A stretch of 64,000 nt of DNA, from positions 1,361,241 through 1,425,240 of the forward strand of contig NMRB01000001.1 of assembly GCA_002633025.1 (NCBI GenBank). The letters are read 5' to 3'. Source of the DNA: Notospermus geniculatus. Its lineage: Eukaryota > Nemertea > Pilidiophora > Heteronemertea > Lineidae. Under the pieces are notes generated by a model. That model ran no database searches. It saw only the letters and a list, made by a program, of their open reading frames with translations, and had not been told where the DNA came from. Shown here one piece after another: positions 12,601 through 24,389 of the stretch. Within the stretch, counting starts at the first letter, position 1; each line of letters starts with the position of its first letter. Both the position numbers and the translations under genes were made by a program.

Positions 12601-14011
12601 AGTCGAAAATGCTTGGAAGGATTCGCATTTCCTTGGGTATGCCGATCTATTGATCAGTGAGGACTCAAGCTCCCGAAATGGAGAAATTCCCCACTTCTGG
12701 AGAATTCTCCTCATCGGGAGAAGTTTTTTTACCCCAAAGTAGAGAAATTCTCCCAATCAGGAGAACAATTTTCTTTAGAACCATTTGCGCAAGTATCTGC
12801 TCATTTGCGCATGCGCACAATTTGCTAAAACGGAAGTGGGGGAAGCAAGGCACATTTTGCAAAAAAACCAATGAAAATCCATGTAAATTTAATTTTTGGT
12901 CGGCAATTTTCACTTTATGGCACCAAAGATTGTTGTTTCTGGTGTAATCTGCGGTCTGAGCCTAAGGATGGCATGGTTTTCATGACGATTGCTGTCGATT
13001 CTATGCCCCACATTTCTTCTATGAGAAACTGTCATGACGATAAAGCGTCTGCAAAATAGCGGTCACGTGACCACGGGACTGGAAAATTTTCTCCCGATTG
13101 GGAGAATTCTCCGAATGCGGTGAATTTTCTATTTCTCCCGATCGGGAGCTTGAGTCCTCACTGTTGATGCGTGCTGCCCTCTATCATCGAAATATGGAAG
13201 CCCTGATCGTGAGCGCTTGGCCCTGAAAGCGTTCCGAAGTCCGGGGATGCCGTATAAGGCATCGAAGAGTCTCCGTTGAGAGAAACCGTTGGGGCATTGC
13301 CGTAAACAGCAATGGGAGTTGCCTCTGACGGCAGCACTGCCAAATTGTGACGTTTACCGAAAACTGATAGTGATGTAACAAGTCGAGTCATTCAGGCAAT
13401 ACCGAGACCGTCATCATGCTCTCCAACAGTAACACCAATAATCTACATGATCATCAATATTGCCTGGTCTACAGTTAGTAAACTACTGTACTGTAGCATG
13501 ACAGATTAATATGATATGAATAGGCCGTCCTAGGCCTAGGCCTTGCCCACAGCAGTAGGCCTATAAACATGATAAACAGTCTACACCATCACGCTAGGCC
13601 GTGAAATCACGCTACAGCGTGAAAACCTTCTGTGGAAACCAAATTTTTACACACAGAATTGTGTACAAATTCAGCATTGAAAAAAAATTAAAATTCTTCC
13701 TTAATATATCGAGTTATGTGTGTTCAACATGAATATGGCCGATTTTTTTCAATTAAAAGTTTTTTAAAGAAGTTAAAAGTTTTTGAAAATTGGGCCCGAC
13801 ATTTTGTACAGGCGAATGTACAGTCACGCATTACCGTGATGGTGTAGACTGATAAATAGGCCGACACTGTCAATGCAGCACAGAAATTGAAATGAAAAGA
13901 CTGGGTCACTCACATTTGGCTCATCACTTTCTGACGGAAAACCGGGGTACGCCACATATCATCTTGCTGCATAGTTTGTGAAAGTTGTTTGTCACCAATT
14001 TTGCCCATCAT
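606..14011 (-). CDS. MED15: MED15, Mediator tail subunit (5' part, 5 exons)
   Basis: Subunit 15 of the Mediator complex tail module, a nuclear co-activator whose N-terminal KIX domain binds transcription-factor activation domains. Exons in reading order: 13914-14011, 9361-9448, 8527-8578, 1265-1411, 606-685, all with GT-AG borders and compatible phases, giving 155 residues before the gene leaves the left edge. The KIX domain covers about residues 17-80, with MWRTPVFRQKVMSQIEEAVRQ, then MENHVFQKAKSREDYLGLVA and RLIIHVREI, closely following the vertebrate order. Exon 4 has DPINALQNLAKQ, the conserved motif after KIX, and exon 5 begins the Q/M/P-rich stretch typical of the family. Two ATGs lie in tandem at 14011 and 14008; I chose the first. 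Vertebrate MED15 is roughly 750-790 residues, so most of the protein lies outside. Identity is firm; use of exactly these exons is inferred from splice sites. Confidence 0.93.
3388..3954. mobile_element. foldback (MITE-like) element, about 570 bp
   Basis: The ends are imperfect inverted repeats: CATAAGGCGTTTTTATATAC followed by AGTGCGGGTGTG on the left, and on the right the complement of CATTATAGGCCTTTTTACAC followed by AGTGCAGGTT. Inside, blocks with TGTAAAAGCGA and ACCTCCACC recur several times in both orientations (3475-3600, 3800-3930), so the interior is itself built of inverted pieces. There is no transposase frame, so it would be non-autonomous. Exact borders and target duplication are uncertain. 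Confidence 0.55.
4005..4288 (-). mobile_element. tRNA-derived SINE
   Basis: Read on the minus strand from 4287, the element starts GCCCGGTGGTCGAGTGGTTA (tRNA-like A box) and after the expected spacing has GCGCGAGTTCGACTCC (B box, about 4219-4234), an internal RNA polymerase III promoter. The 5' end GCCCGG can pair with the CCGGGC following the B box, as in a tRNA acceptor stem. A SINE body of about 200 bp follows, ending in an ATC/ATGATG-type repeat at about 4005-4030, a usual SINE tail. It is not a functional tRNA, because the anticodon arm is not well formed. Confidence 0.7.
8239..8388. mobile_element. 150-bp MITE with TTAAAGCGA ends
   Basis: Starts TTAAAGCGATGTGTCAG and ends CTGTCGATTCGCTTTAA, which are inverted repeats of each other. 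The interior contains TTTGTTTACAAACA-like words and a CCAAT-type block (TCTGATTGGCTG). Two larger relatives with the same ends and internal words lie at 54988-55178 and 55579-55767, so this is a dispersed family. Confidence 0.65.
8752..8842. repeat. short foldback repeat
   Basis: TAAGGTAATCAGTG near 8753 is answered by its complement CACTGATTACCTCA near 8828, with an internal ATCACTG / CAGTGAT pair. A single related arm (TGAGGTAATCAGCAG) occurs near 8161. Probably a small non-autonomous element. Confidence 0.4.
9874..10159. mobile_element. 286-bp foldback element
   Basis: TAATCGAAGGCCGATCTG at the left and CAGATCGGCCTTCGATTA at the right are a perfect inverted pair. The arms extend inward through GCGTTACATCG and CATCACCCTT with a few mismatches, about 65 bp each. 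The ends are TA, fitting a TA-target MITE. Confidence 0.7.
11243..11590. mobile_element. possible MITE with CAGGGTTCTCCAC ends
   Basis: CAGGGTTCTCCAC at 11248 and the complement of CAGGATTCTCCAC at about 11576-11589 form short inverted ends. The interior repeats the word GCCCGGTC / CACCCGGTC several times. The ends recall CAGGG-type hAT-like non-autonomous elements; no clear 8-bp target duplication is visible, so the class is uncertain. Confidence 0.4.
12119..13386. mobile_element. outer inverted-repeat element hosting a nested insertion
   Basis: Left arm 12119-12185 and right arm 13300-13384 are imperfect complements over about 60 bp; the core CTGCCGTCAGAGGCAAC is exact and AAACGTCA is shared. 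The unit is about 1.27 kb, of which about 510 bp is a second, unrelated inverted-repeat element (12657-13163). Most likely an older MITE interrupted by a younger one. Confidence 0.55.
12657..13163. mobile_element. nested MITE with CAGTGAGGACTCAAGCTCCC ends
   Basis: Begins CAGTGAGGACTCAAGCTCCC and ends with the exact complement GGGAGCTTGAGTCCTCACTG. Next to the termini, GGAGAA/TTCTCC words recur on both arms. TTGAT abuts both sides, a possible 5-bp target duplication. The inside includes TGCGCATGCGCA at about 12806, a perfect NRF-1-like palindrome, and no transposase frame. The exact 20-base ends argue for fairly recent insertion. Confidence 0.75.
13570..13856. mobile_element. foldback element next to MED15 exon 1
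   Basis: TGATAAACAGTCTACACCAT at about 13570 is answered by ATGGTGTAGACTGATAAAT near 13838-13856. The arms contain further paired TCACGC words. It ends about 57 bp from the donor of MED15 exon 1. Confidence 0.6.
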
Positions 14012-15876
14012 CTTCGCACCTTATGCATGGATTCACAGTTCATTTAGAGGATTATCAAGCGATTTCAGTTCAGGACTTTCCACTTGTTTAGGGAAGTTGG
14101 CATCACAGCCACAGGTTGGGTCGTAGAAAATATGGAATATCTAAAGCGGAAAACCGACAAAGGCGAAACTAATTATGCATTGAATTCAGAAAAATAGAAC
14201 GTAATCTACTTAAGAAAGATTTTATGGACAATCATACACACATGCCAGATTAAATATACTGATAATGAATACGTATATCAACGGTAATCACGCTAAAACA
14301 CCAAATGGCAGAACTTGGTCGCATCAAGCTCCGGGCCATATTTTACATCATCCTCACAAACAAACATGTCAGCGCCCATGAGGAGAGGTAACATTTGTTA
14401 CATTTTACAGCTTTTGGTGATGATTTCGCCCGTTTTGTCCATTAATCTCATGATTTACTTGCATTCATTGGTAAATGATATACCAAGGACCAACTACATT
14501 GAAGCATTTATCGAATAAACGAGGATTTCATGTATTCTTGAACAAGAAATCAACTTGCTGCTGCTGGATTCAGCACTCCTCAAACGTCTATGGAGCGCCA
14601 CATCAATCAAAATTGAAATACATGAAATGGCTGAATGTTGTTAGTTTGTTTTATCCGCATATTCATCACAAAGACCTAACGTAACTGTAACTTTTTAGCC
14701 TGCTTGGCCGCAAGGCCCAGGAGGGTTTATGCTGTGCTGTGGTTGGGGTCATTGAGTGGTGGTCTGTCGTGCATTTACTGTACGGCGGTAGGCTACATGT
14801 ACGTCCGTAAACTTCTTTTGGTTTGTTAGCACTCTAGCGTCTTTATTTTTTGACGAATCTTTTTTTGGTCTTTGGTGGGTGTATATATGGGCCTAAGGTC
14901 TAGGTCGAGTTCGATAATGAGCACAGTTGGATTCCTATTTTGGCCTCCAGGGGGCGTTTTGTGCAAAATTTCAAAGGACTATATTTTGATAATGGTTTGA
15001 ACTATTGTGTTGAAATTTGTACACATGTACCTCTAGGTTATAGCAACTAATACAGACAAAATTTCGGTGAAATCTCATTTTTTACTTTGCCACTAGGGGG
15101 CCAAAGCCAAAATTACTGAAAGTGCTATTTCTCCCTAACCAAGAGATGGATTTTTGTCAAATTTTTTTCATGGGTATATCTAATAAGGATACATAAGAAA
15201 ATACTAGAGTTTTTAATTTGACCTTTTTTTCAAGGTTACAGAGGTCAAAGTTTGTCTGAAATTACGAAATTGGCTCTTTTGTAATGGTTTGACCTATTGC
15301 TTTGAAACTTTGCACTTATCTACCTCTAGGCTGTAACAACTCAGACGAATTTTCGGCAAAATGTGATTCTTGACTTTGTCACTAGGGGACCAAAACCCAA
15401 AAAACATAAAGTGTCCCATTTCCTGGTGTTTGGCCTAGAGTGATTTTACCTTGTTTGTTTGTGAATCTAGGTACCCTCTAAAATGCCCCTCAAATACTTT
15501 AATTTGCACTATGGCTCTCAAGCGCCATCTTGTAGTACATTCATACCAGTCTCATTGCTTGCTTTTATCAGCTAAGCTTTGTTGTAACCTTAAACTGAGG
15601 TGCATGTTCATAGTCAAGACATTTATACAATGTATATGGCAATTTGGCATGTTTGTACCTAAATGGCTTTTATGGGGTTGCTGGTGATTCCCACCACCAT
15701 GCTTCAAGCCAAGCGGGCACAGTGCCATTGGCACTATTTTTGCTAGTAGTGGAAATGAGACTGAGAATTCCATTTCTTTTTTTTTATAGGTTGATTCCCA
15801 TCAAGTGCCAGTATCTCCTTCGATCTAAACTATAGCTGAAGAAAGTGACATTGACATCAGGGTACAAACCAGTGCA
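14012..15876. other. divergent intergenic region MED15 / CYB5D2
   Basis: About 1.9 kb between the MED15 and CYB5D2 start codons, which point away from each other, so both promoters should lie here. I see no clear TATA box or CpG-like block. Part of it (14980-15420) is a divergent direct repeat. At 15781-15789 a T-run ends in TATAG, a possible acceptor of a 5' UTR exon (15790-15876) leading to the CYB5D2 start. Confidence 0.5.
14980..15420 (+). repeat. two divergent direct copies, spacing about 285 bp
   Basis: 14985-15135 and 15270-15420 share an order of words: AATGGTTTGA, then TTGAAA(T/C)TT, then TACCTCTAGG, then a GACTTTG(C/T)CACTAGGGG block. Clearly related but diverged, either an old tandem duplication or two members of one repeat family. 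No coding potential. Confidence 0.5.
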
Positions 15877-17452
15877 ATGTTGGCAAACGTTGCTATTGCC
15901 TCTACCATTGTTGTTGGTGCATGTGGTATTTTCCTAGCCCTGCCCATTTTTTTTCCATTCATTAAATTCATGAAAGAGAATGCACCATATTTTGTCAGAG
16001 AACATTTCATGCCCCATAAGGACACTCAAAAATCACAAAACCTTTTATTCACCAAGGAAGAATTGACACATTATGATGGGAAGCCAGGGAGTAAAGGCTT
16101 ATATGTAGCAATCTTGGGCAAGGTTTTTGATGTGGCTGAGGGAAAACGACACTATGGACCTGATGGCAGCTACCATTATTTTGCAGGTAATGTACTCGAT
16201 CTGAGGAAGCTGCAACATGAGTGTTTCCATGTCACATCGACTTGGAAAGTAATCAACCAAAATGTGCATGTTTAGGAGAATTTCCTAATGCAAATCAGTT
16301 TTCTTTCATGTTTCTATCTCATCCTACGGCATCCACCAAACCATTATTTTGAATCCATTGGAGCTGGGGTCTTTGCCAGTATTTTCAACACTCAATGATC
16401 TACTATTAACTAAGGTCTATGATGTTTAACTTTTTAGCTCGAGATGGCTCCAGGGGTTATGTAACAGGAGACTCAAGTGCATTGACTGATGATGTTGCAG
16501 ACTTCACTCCGAACCAAATGCTGCAACTTACCAACTGGCTTTCATTTTATGAAGAGAAAAAGGGCTATAAATATATGGGCAAGTTCATGTTGTTTTAAAA
16601 CACGTGCATGATTTTATCAAAATAAGAAGCAATTTAGCTGTGTAGGTCACTGATTTGTTGAGAAAGCAACAAGCAACAAGGACTACTGGACCGACTACTG
16701 GATTGACCCCACTGATTTGTTGTACTGGATAATTGAGTACTGGTAATGCAGATTTTCCCCATGTCATGTAAGGGCTGGGATGCAGTGTATTCTGCTCAAA
16801 AACAAAGTCAGTAGTTGTTTTCTTCAATTGGCTGCTCTTGCTACAATTCTCCCACACATCCATACTCTTGCTTCAGGGAAAGTCATAGGGGCTTTTTATG
16901 ACAATAATGGTCACCCTACCAGGCAACTGAACATAGTCATGCGCCATGCCGAAAATGCTAAAAGAGCTGAACATGCATCAGATAAGAGAAAGGTACAGTT
17001 CCCTCCATGTAATGTGATGTGGAATCAAGAAGAGGGTTCAGTGGTTTGGTGCACCACAGAAAGGTACGAGTTTCTTCCCCAATTGTTTCTATGGCAGGTT
17101 CAGTTGTCACTGAGGACTCAGAGAGATTTCTGACAAATGATCCGTTTTGTCCTCATCAAATTTGTATTTCCCCCACCTGGTCAATGTTCCTTTTACATAC
17201 AGGGATGTATTTTATGTGTGTTGTACCATTATCATTTTCAGTGGTGGAATTAACCGTGACTGGGCAGGAGTGCCTCGACAGTACTTCGAACCTGGTGCTG
17301 ATAACCCAAGGTGTGCCTGCGTGAGAAATAAAGGGCCACCCACTGGCCAATGGGACAGTGAGAGTGACAGAGGAGACCTTGATGATCCCAGCCTGCGTAC
17401 ATACTCCGGCTGTGATTACCGATCCCCATTGTGCAAGTTAGAAGAAACTTGA
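15877..17452 (+). CDS. CYB5D2: neuferricin (cytochrome b5 domain-containing 2)
   Basis: A MAPR-family haem-binding protein; in vertebrates neuferricin is secreted or membrane-associated and linked to neuronal differentiation and haem handling. Exons 15877-16186, 16438-16578, 16877-17063, 17242-17452 give 282 residues (human protein about 264). Residues 1-28 are hydrophobic (MLANVAIASTIVVGACGIFL...), a signal peptide or anchor. The b5/MAPR domain spans about residues 57-151, with FTKEELTHYDG, YVAILGKVFDV, RHYGPDGSYHYFAARDGSRG and the closing WLSFYEEKKGYKYMGKVIG. The family C-terminal region follows: FPPCNVMWNQ, GGINRDWAGVPRQYF, NPRCACVRNKGPP and LRTYSGC, whose cysteines probably form disulphides. 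Intron 2 must start GCAAGT (16579) to keep frame, an apparent GC-AG intron. Intron phases 1, 1, 2. The start is the first ATG of the open exon. Confidence 0.93.
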
Positions 17453-18643
17453 CTGCAGGACACTGAGACTTGACTGTTGAGCTACTGGTCGATTAGGTAT
17501 TCAGGGATATGAAAATTGGTGATGTTGTGAATACTGGGTTTCACAGCGTTTTTGTGGTCGAATTTTGAAGTAAATTCAGAGGTAGACAACAGGAACTATG
17601 CTGCAATGTCTCTGTGTTGGATTAGCTGTTAGTTAGAAGTGTTTAGTTTAGTTCAGCTAGTACTTGTAGGAGCCTAATGTGTTTTTGGTAGGAATTGATG
17701 TAGCCATGTGTGGCTTTTCCCTTCCCTTTTTGATTGAGATTATTGACAGGTCCATAGTCAGTGGGGACATGTTATTCACATGTTTAGGGATGGTATCTAC
17801 ATAAATTCAGCACTCCCGACTATTTTCTCATGTGATGCACTGTTCTTGTCTAGTAATCTAATGTTCGTTTGGTCCGTCCTTATCTATCTCTCCTTTCATT
17901 CTCACTTGCTTACTGGTATCTACCGGGTATTTTTGATAAGGGCCATACCCGCCCTGCAGCATCCTGAGGCAACCAGGTGTTCTAAGTGCTTGTTTCCACA
18001 AGCTTGGTTGATTTGTATAAGGGGTAGTTTATCTGCTTTTATCTCTATCATTAGAAGCAACAAAATCTACAGAAACTGAGTGGTAAATTTAAAAATTGCT
18101 GAAGTGGGTATTGGCCTTCGTGACAAATTTTTTGTTCCATCCCGTTTATTCCTTCGCACCAGGATTTGTGAAGTAACGGAATTGTTCACAAAATAATGGA
18201 GATTTTATTTGTTATGTCAAGTAACATGTTACAGTGCACATACTTCACTGCATGGTGGGATAGAGTTTTACCCTTGTTACATATTGATGCTTTGTATATT
18301 ATTATATATGTATAGTTGCATTATATTTTGGTGTGTCAACCTGCTTCGATAATGGCTGATATTCATAAAAGGTAGCAAATGCCTTTACTTCAAGTTTTGT
18401 AGTACATTTATATTGGGCCTCGCAGTGCAAATCCGAAGTAAAAGCATTTGCTAACTTTTATAAATACCAGCCAGTGCCTCAAATTGGTCGGTTCTCTGCC
18501 AATATCATTCGAATAATTCAAACTGAGTGGGTTGAATACATACATATAGTTATTAGAGGCACATGTACTTGTACATTTGCATCTTACTGTATCTAAATTT
18601 TTTGATACACAGATTTTTAATGTCTTTTTATATTTCCAATAAA
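17453..18643 (+). other. probable CYB5D2 3' UTR with poly(A) signal
   Basis: After the TGA at 17450-17452 there is about 1.2 kb of AT-rich non-coding sequence with no competing gene, ending in AATAAA at 18638-18643. I infer a long 3' UTR; an earlier cleavage site cannot be excluded. A loose inverted pair around 18360-18470 (GGTAGCAAATGC... and GCATTTGCTAAC...) may form a hairpin. Confidence 0.45.
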
Positions 18644-18890
18644 GTGAATATCTATCTATGACAATTTGACTATGTTCTTTTCTGTGGTCATCATATGATG
18701 CCTTGAATTGCTGCGAATGTGCATATATTCACACAATTCAGGATGTTGAACTTCTCCATGTCAACATGCACATTCCCATGGTGGACATCCTTAAAGGACA
18801 TAATGCTTTGTCCACAGAGTGAGAGATACAGGTTGGTCCCAAGAAAAACGCACAATCATACTTCAACCACCCTCAGTCCCAAACAACTGG

Positions 18891-19136
18891 TATAGTCCAT
18901 TCCAGATACCTAAGGCAAATGGTACTAGGTTGAACTCTGCAATGTTACACGACCGTGTTCACTATTTTGACGAGCTATTGCGCAATACTTTAACAGGCGT
19001 GTCCAATGGTGAAGTTTATAATGCATGACTTGCCTATTATTGGCTGTGTTTGTGGTCAAGCTGTTAGTAATAGACTAACCACAACTGACAGGGTTAGCCA
19101 AGTGCAATTTGCCTTAGGTATCTGGAATGGACTATA
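18891..19136. mobile_element. 246-bp foldback MITE
   Basis: Left end TATAGTCCATTCCAGATACC continuing TAAGGCAAAT, and right end ATTTGCCTTA then GGTATCTGGAATGGACTATA: 30-bp exact inverted repeats. Further paired blocks continue inward (AGGTTGA / CTAACC region). TA-bounded and without a coding frame. Confidence 0.75.
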
Positions 19137-19586
19137 TGAATGGATAGAGAATTTTTCTAGAAGAAGTCGAATGTTCGCTTCACTGTCCATCACCCAGTGC
19201 AGATAAGAAATCACGCCTATTAACAGCGTAATCGGCCATTCAATCAGCATAAGCCATTGTCAAGAACGCCACAATGTGGCTTAGTAACAGAGTTCTTTGT
19301 CTGCTTTGCCAAATTCATGCATAGTTCTCTGTATCCCACTGCCAGTTCACCACGTCATTCATGTGCTTTTGTGACAAGTGTGTTAGGCTACCGATTGCCA
19401 GAATAAGTGAATAAATATCCACGAATATGTTTCTTTTTGGGCCTGTGAATAACTTGGATTAGCCGACATCGTGATACTTTTTTTCATTGACGGGATTTCA
19501 GTGCTGATGTGGAATTTTCCCAGGTCCTAATCAATAATGCCATAGCTACGCAGGCTACCGCTAGGCTGCTGTAGGTACGCCGTTTA

Positions 19587-19623
19587 TTTCGGAATGGAGG
19601 GAATGCATCCCTCCATTCCGAAA
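19587..19623. repeat. perfect 16-bp palindrome arms, 5-bp loop
   Basis: TTTCGGAATGGAGGGA and its exact complement TCCCTCCATTCCGAAA are separated by ATGCA. A third partial copy of the arm (CCTCCATTCCGGA) lies at about 19665-19677. Could be the relic of a foldback element or a hairpin; there is no poly-T tract making it a terminator. Confidence 0.6.
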
Positions 19624-21619
19624 CAAACATTTCATTGATAATTCTTTCAGCTGGCACTCTTCTTTCCTCCATTCCGGATCCACATTTCAGCTGCAGAAGG
19701 GGGATCATGCGAACCTGATCTCCACTCCCGAATTCTCAACTCCTAAGAATACGTTTTTCCCCCTTGCATCCCTTGCCCATAAACCTCTGGGTATGTCTTC
19801 AAAATTGCACCAGGGTTATACCCAAGAGGTTGGAAGCCTGCACTCGGGCCACACTTATCTGCTGTCGACATCAGCTGATACTTGTTTTGGGACTGTCAAA
19901 ACAAAAGTGACCAACAAATACAGTCAATTCATGTAGCTGATTGACATCTTTAATGTTCTAATGAAGACGTCATTGTACATGTTAACAAAATACAAAATTC
20001 ACGTCTGTCGAAAGTCTTTACAAGCATTCTTCATTCAGAGTTACTGGTCACATTTTTTTCTAAATACCGGTACACTTCCTTTTTGTATATTTTTGCTGAT
20101 CAAAACTTCAAAGAAAAACGACTTTTTGAGTTGGCATGAAATACCACCATTTTTACCTGAATCAATCCTTGTTTGATCCACATACCATGTGTATCTATGT
20201 GTATCAATCAAAACTGACTACCAGATTTTTGACATACATGGAGATGAACTTGAAATGATCCGGGTTAAATGTTCGAGAAGAAGGATATATCTATTCCTAA
20301 AACCCAAACAAATTGTTGTTTTTAAAAGTAGCCAAAGAACATGGCAAAATTTCAAACGTGTCATTTAAGATGACGATATGACATACATGTTTACAAACGT
20401 AATTGTGTCAAATGCACCTATCAACCCAAGTGATGACTGAATAAACCAGAAAATGGGATGGCCAAAAGAATTCACTGCCATTTTTCCAATGCAAATTCAT
20501 TTTTCCTTGAAATATCCCTGGAAAATCATGCCTTTGGCCTGAGTTAAGTATGTGTTGATGTTAGGATAAATAGATCCTCTCGGCCTGGACAATATTGTAA
20601 CATGGAATGATAGATGGAGAGCACAGGACTATCTTATTTTACAAAGAATTCTATGTGATAAAGGTTTGCAGTGCAAGTTTGGATTTGTAACATTGATTCG
20701 ATTCAAACAAATCATAATTCATATACATCAAATTGGCTGACTCTGTCTGCCACTCCAGGATACAAATAATACCCAACCCACCCAAGCATTAAAGCAAAAT
20801 GAAGGGGAACAATCTACCTTGATGAAAAACAAGCGTGCTTCTCTGAAGCACAAGTATACATGTATGAGATGCAGCATGGTCAGCTTCTCTGACATATCTA
20901 CAACAGTAGATAAGGTACAAATAATTGCCCTCTTAATAGTTATTTCCCTTCTCAAGGATCGAAATAGGCGGTATCGCATCGCAGGTTGCGATGCAAAATC
21001 TCTGATTTGCGAGAGCTGAATCAAGTCCGCATCGCAAAACTGCGATACGCAGTCTGACGATGTGGATTACGGACATGCCCTGACCGCCAGATGCACTGGA
21101 TCAGACCTGACACATGGTTTCTCAAATTGATTGATCATCTGAGCATCTTACCATGCTTACTGAGCAGACCAGCTCTGCCTTGATTCATTTCCACAAATAC
21201 CTTGTTCCAAGGCAGCATTTCATGCTTTGGAAACGCCCAAATGCCATATGTTGATCGATGAGGACTTTCCTGCCCAAATCCACACACACACATCCCTGCC
21301 CTTTTTGAGATGGTATTTTACATCAACATGCAGATGAAAAACTGCTCCTCAAAATACCCAAATTGCTCCTCAAATGGAGACAATGTATAGCAAAACAGCT
21401 CCAAGCCAAAAAAAGTTATTTCGAGCCTTGCTTCTAATGACATGTGTAATCATGTCCATAAACAGACAGTGCATGTAATTGTAAATTTACAACACAGTAA
21501 TACAGAGCCATTGCTGTTCTATCTGACGTGAAACAAATATTTCTCATGTTTAGTGAACTTATACAATGAACACAGGTGATTTCAGTTTATACAACAATAA
21601 CACTGTCATTCAATTACAG

Positions 21620-21695
21620 AGGATTTCTGGAGTCCCACCATACAGTATCAGCTAGGAGGACTGTCCGAGTGGTACGGCACCAGTGGGGACTTTAT
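21620..21695 (+). other. orphan exon-like segment
   Basis: A 76-base open segment follows a good acceptor (TTCAATTACAG) and precedes a good donor (GTAAGC). In one frame it reads DFWSPTIQYQLGGLSEWYGT, continuing SGDF. A second candidate, 22057-22095, would continue the frame. I do not recognise the protein and find no start or stop exons. Alternatively TGTCCGAGTGGTACGGC resembles a tRNA A box, but no B box follows. Low confidence. Confidence 0.2.
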
Positions 21696-22311
21696 GTAAG
21701 CCAAATTCTTCTTTAAGGTCTTAAAAGCACTTGGTGCAATTCTTGCATCTTGGATACATGTTACAAGTTATTTCTTTTCCAATTTATGGTAATTCCATTT
21801 ATATCAAATCCCCAGGAGTCTGGAACAGAGTTTAATCAGAACTTCCAAAAGTTGCCTGAAACCTTGACTGCTGAATATTCTTTCACTCCATAAATATACA
21901 AGCAGCCTTGAAGATTTGCATCACTGTCAATTCTCAAATACAATAACAAGGCTGCCTGACCTGAACATAAAATATGCACTGTATGTACAGGTGAAACAGA
22001 TGTTAAAAGTGTCTCCACTACATCTGCAAGGATATCACCACTGACTCTATTCACAGGAAGGATGGCCTGTGTTCCGCATGGATGCCACATATCAAGTATG
22101 AGAAAACTTCCTTCAGCTCCCACAGTGGAATTACCACACAGGCAGGTTATAGTTAGTTTCAATAATCAGTACAGATGCCACAAAACCCAACTTCAACCAA
22201 GATGGAATACTCCACAGAATAGACATTGTGCAATCAAACTGTCCCCCTACTGCTATCAGTGAGAAGTCCACGTGTAATAAATACGTTGCCGGTGGCTTGG
22301 GTAGTATGGGT

Positions 22312-24032
<1,721 letters not shown>

Positions 24033-24126
24033 GTTTACACCTGAAAGTGAAGGAAAGAAAAAGCTAGGTCACGCCATAGAGATATGTGGAATGAAGAGTA
24101 GGTCTCTGGGCCCAGCTTTACCTTAC

Positions 24127-24164
24127 CTGTCATGGCATACACTTGCGTGAGTAGCGTCCGCCAT
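24127..24164 (-). other. probable RAN 5' leader exon with upstream ATG
   Basis: Minus strand: AAAATGGCGGAC begins an open stretch ending in CATGACAG before a GTAAGG donor (24126 downward). The matching acceptor (CTTCACTTTCAG) lies at 24041, eight bases upstream of the RAN ATG. If spliced as drawn, the upstream ATG (24164) is out of frame and its 17-codon frame ends at a TGA overlapping the RAN start (ATGGATGA). Only the right end of the exon is guessed, since transcription could begin farther right. Confidence 0.5.
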
Positions 24165-24389
24165 TTTCTTGTGAAAATTAGCCGAATTTTTGAACTTTTC
24201 AAATATATTTTATTGGCTGCTTGCTTGCTAAAATATCTTTATGCAGTTCTAATTGTTTACTGTAGGCCTATGAACTTTCTTTCTTTGAAAGCCTGACAGT
24301 GCAAAATCCCATTGAAGCCCAACCAATGGCAAAGTCCACAAATTAAAATCAAATGGCGGCCGCTAATTTCGCAAACTGTGTAGGCCTTA

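Larger units (their letters stand above)
9449..13913 (-). other. MED15 intron 1 (repeat-rich)
   Basis: The first MED15 intron, about 4.5 kb, filled with small inverted-repeat elements (9874-10159, 11243-11590, 12119-13386 with a nested insertion, 13570-13856). Minus-strand frames at 11028-11255 and 11567-11938 look slightly protein-like but match no family I can defend. Otherwise no gene seen. Confidence 0.55.
18644..22311. other. convergent intergenic region CYB5D2 / RAN
   Basis: About 3.7 kb between the CYB5D2 poly(A) signal and the RAN stop codon. It includes a perfect-ended foldback (18891-19136), a 37-bp palindrome (19587-19623) and a small hairpin with GCATCGCA words near 20970-21050. 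On the minus strand ATTAAA (21831-21836) could be the RAN poly(A) signal. One exon-like piece on the plus strand (21620-21695) is listed separately. Nothing else recognised. Confidence 0.5.

Noticed and set aside
21662-21695. tRNA gene starting at TGTCCGAGTGGTACGGC
   Set aside because: Only the A box resembles a tRNA; no B box or acceptor stem downstream.
21836-22162. 108-codon minus-strand frame downstream of RAN
   Set aside because: Lies in the probable RAN 3' UTR; no family resemblance.
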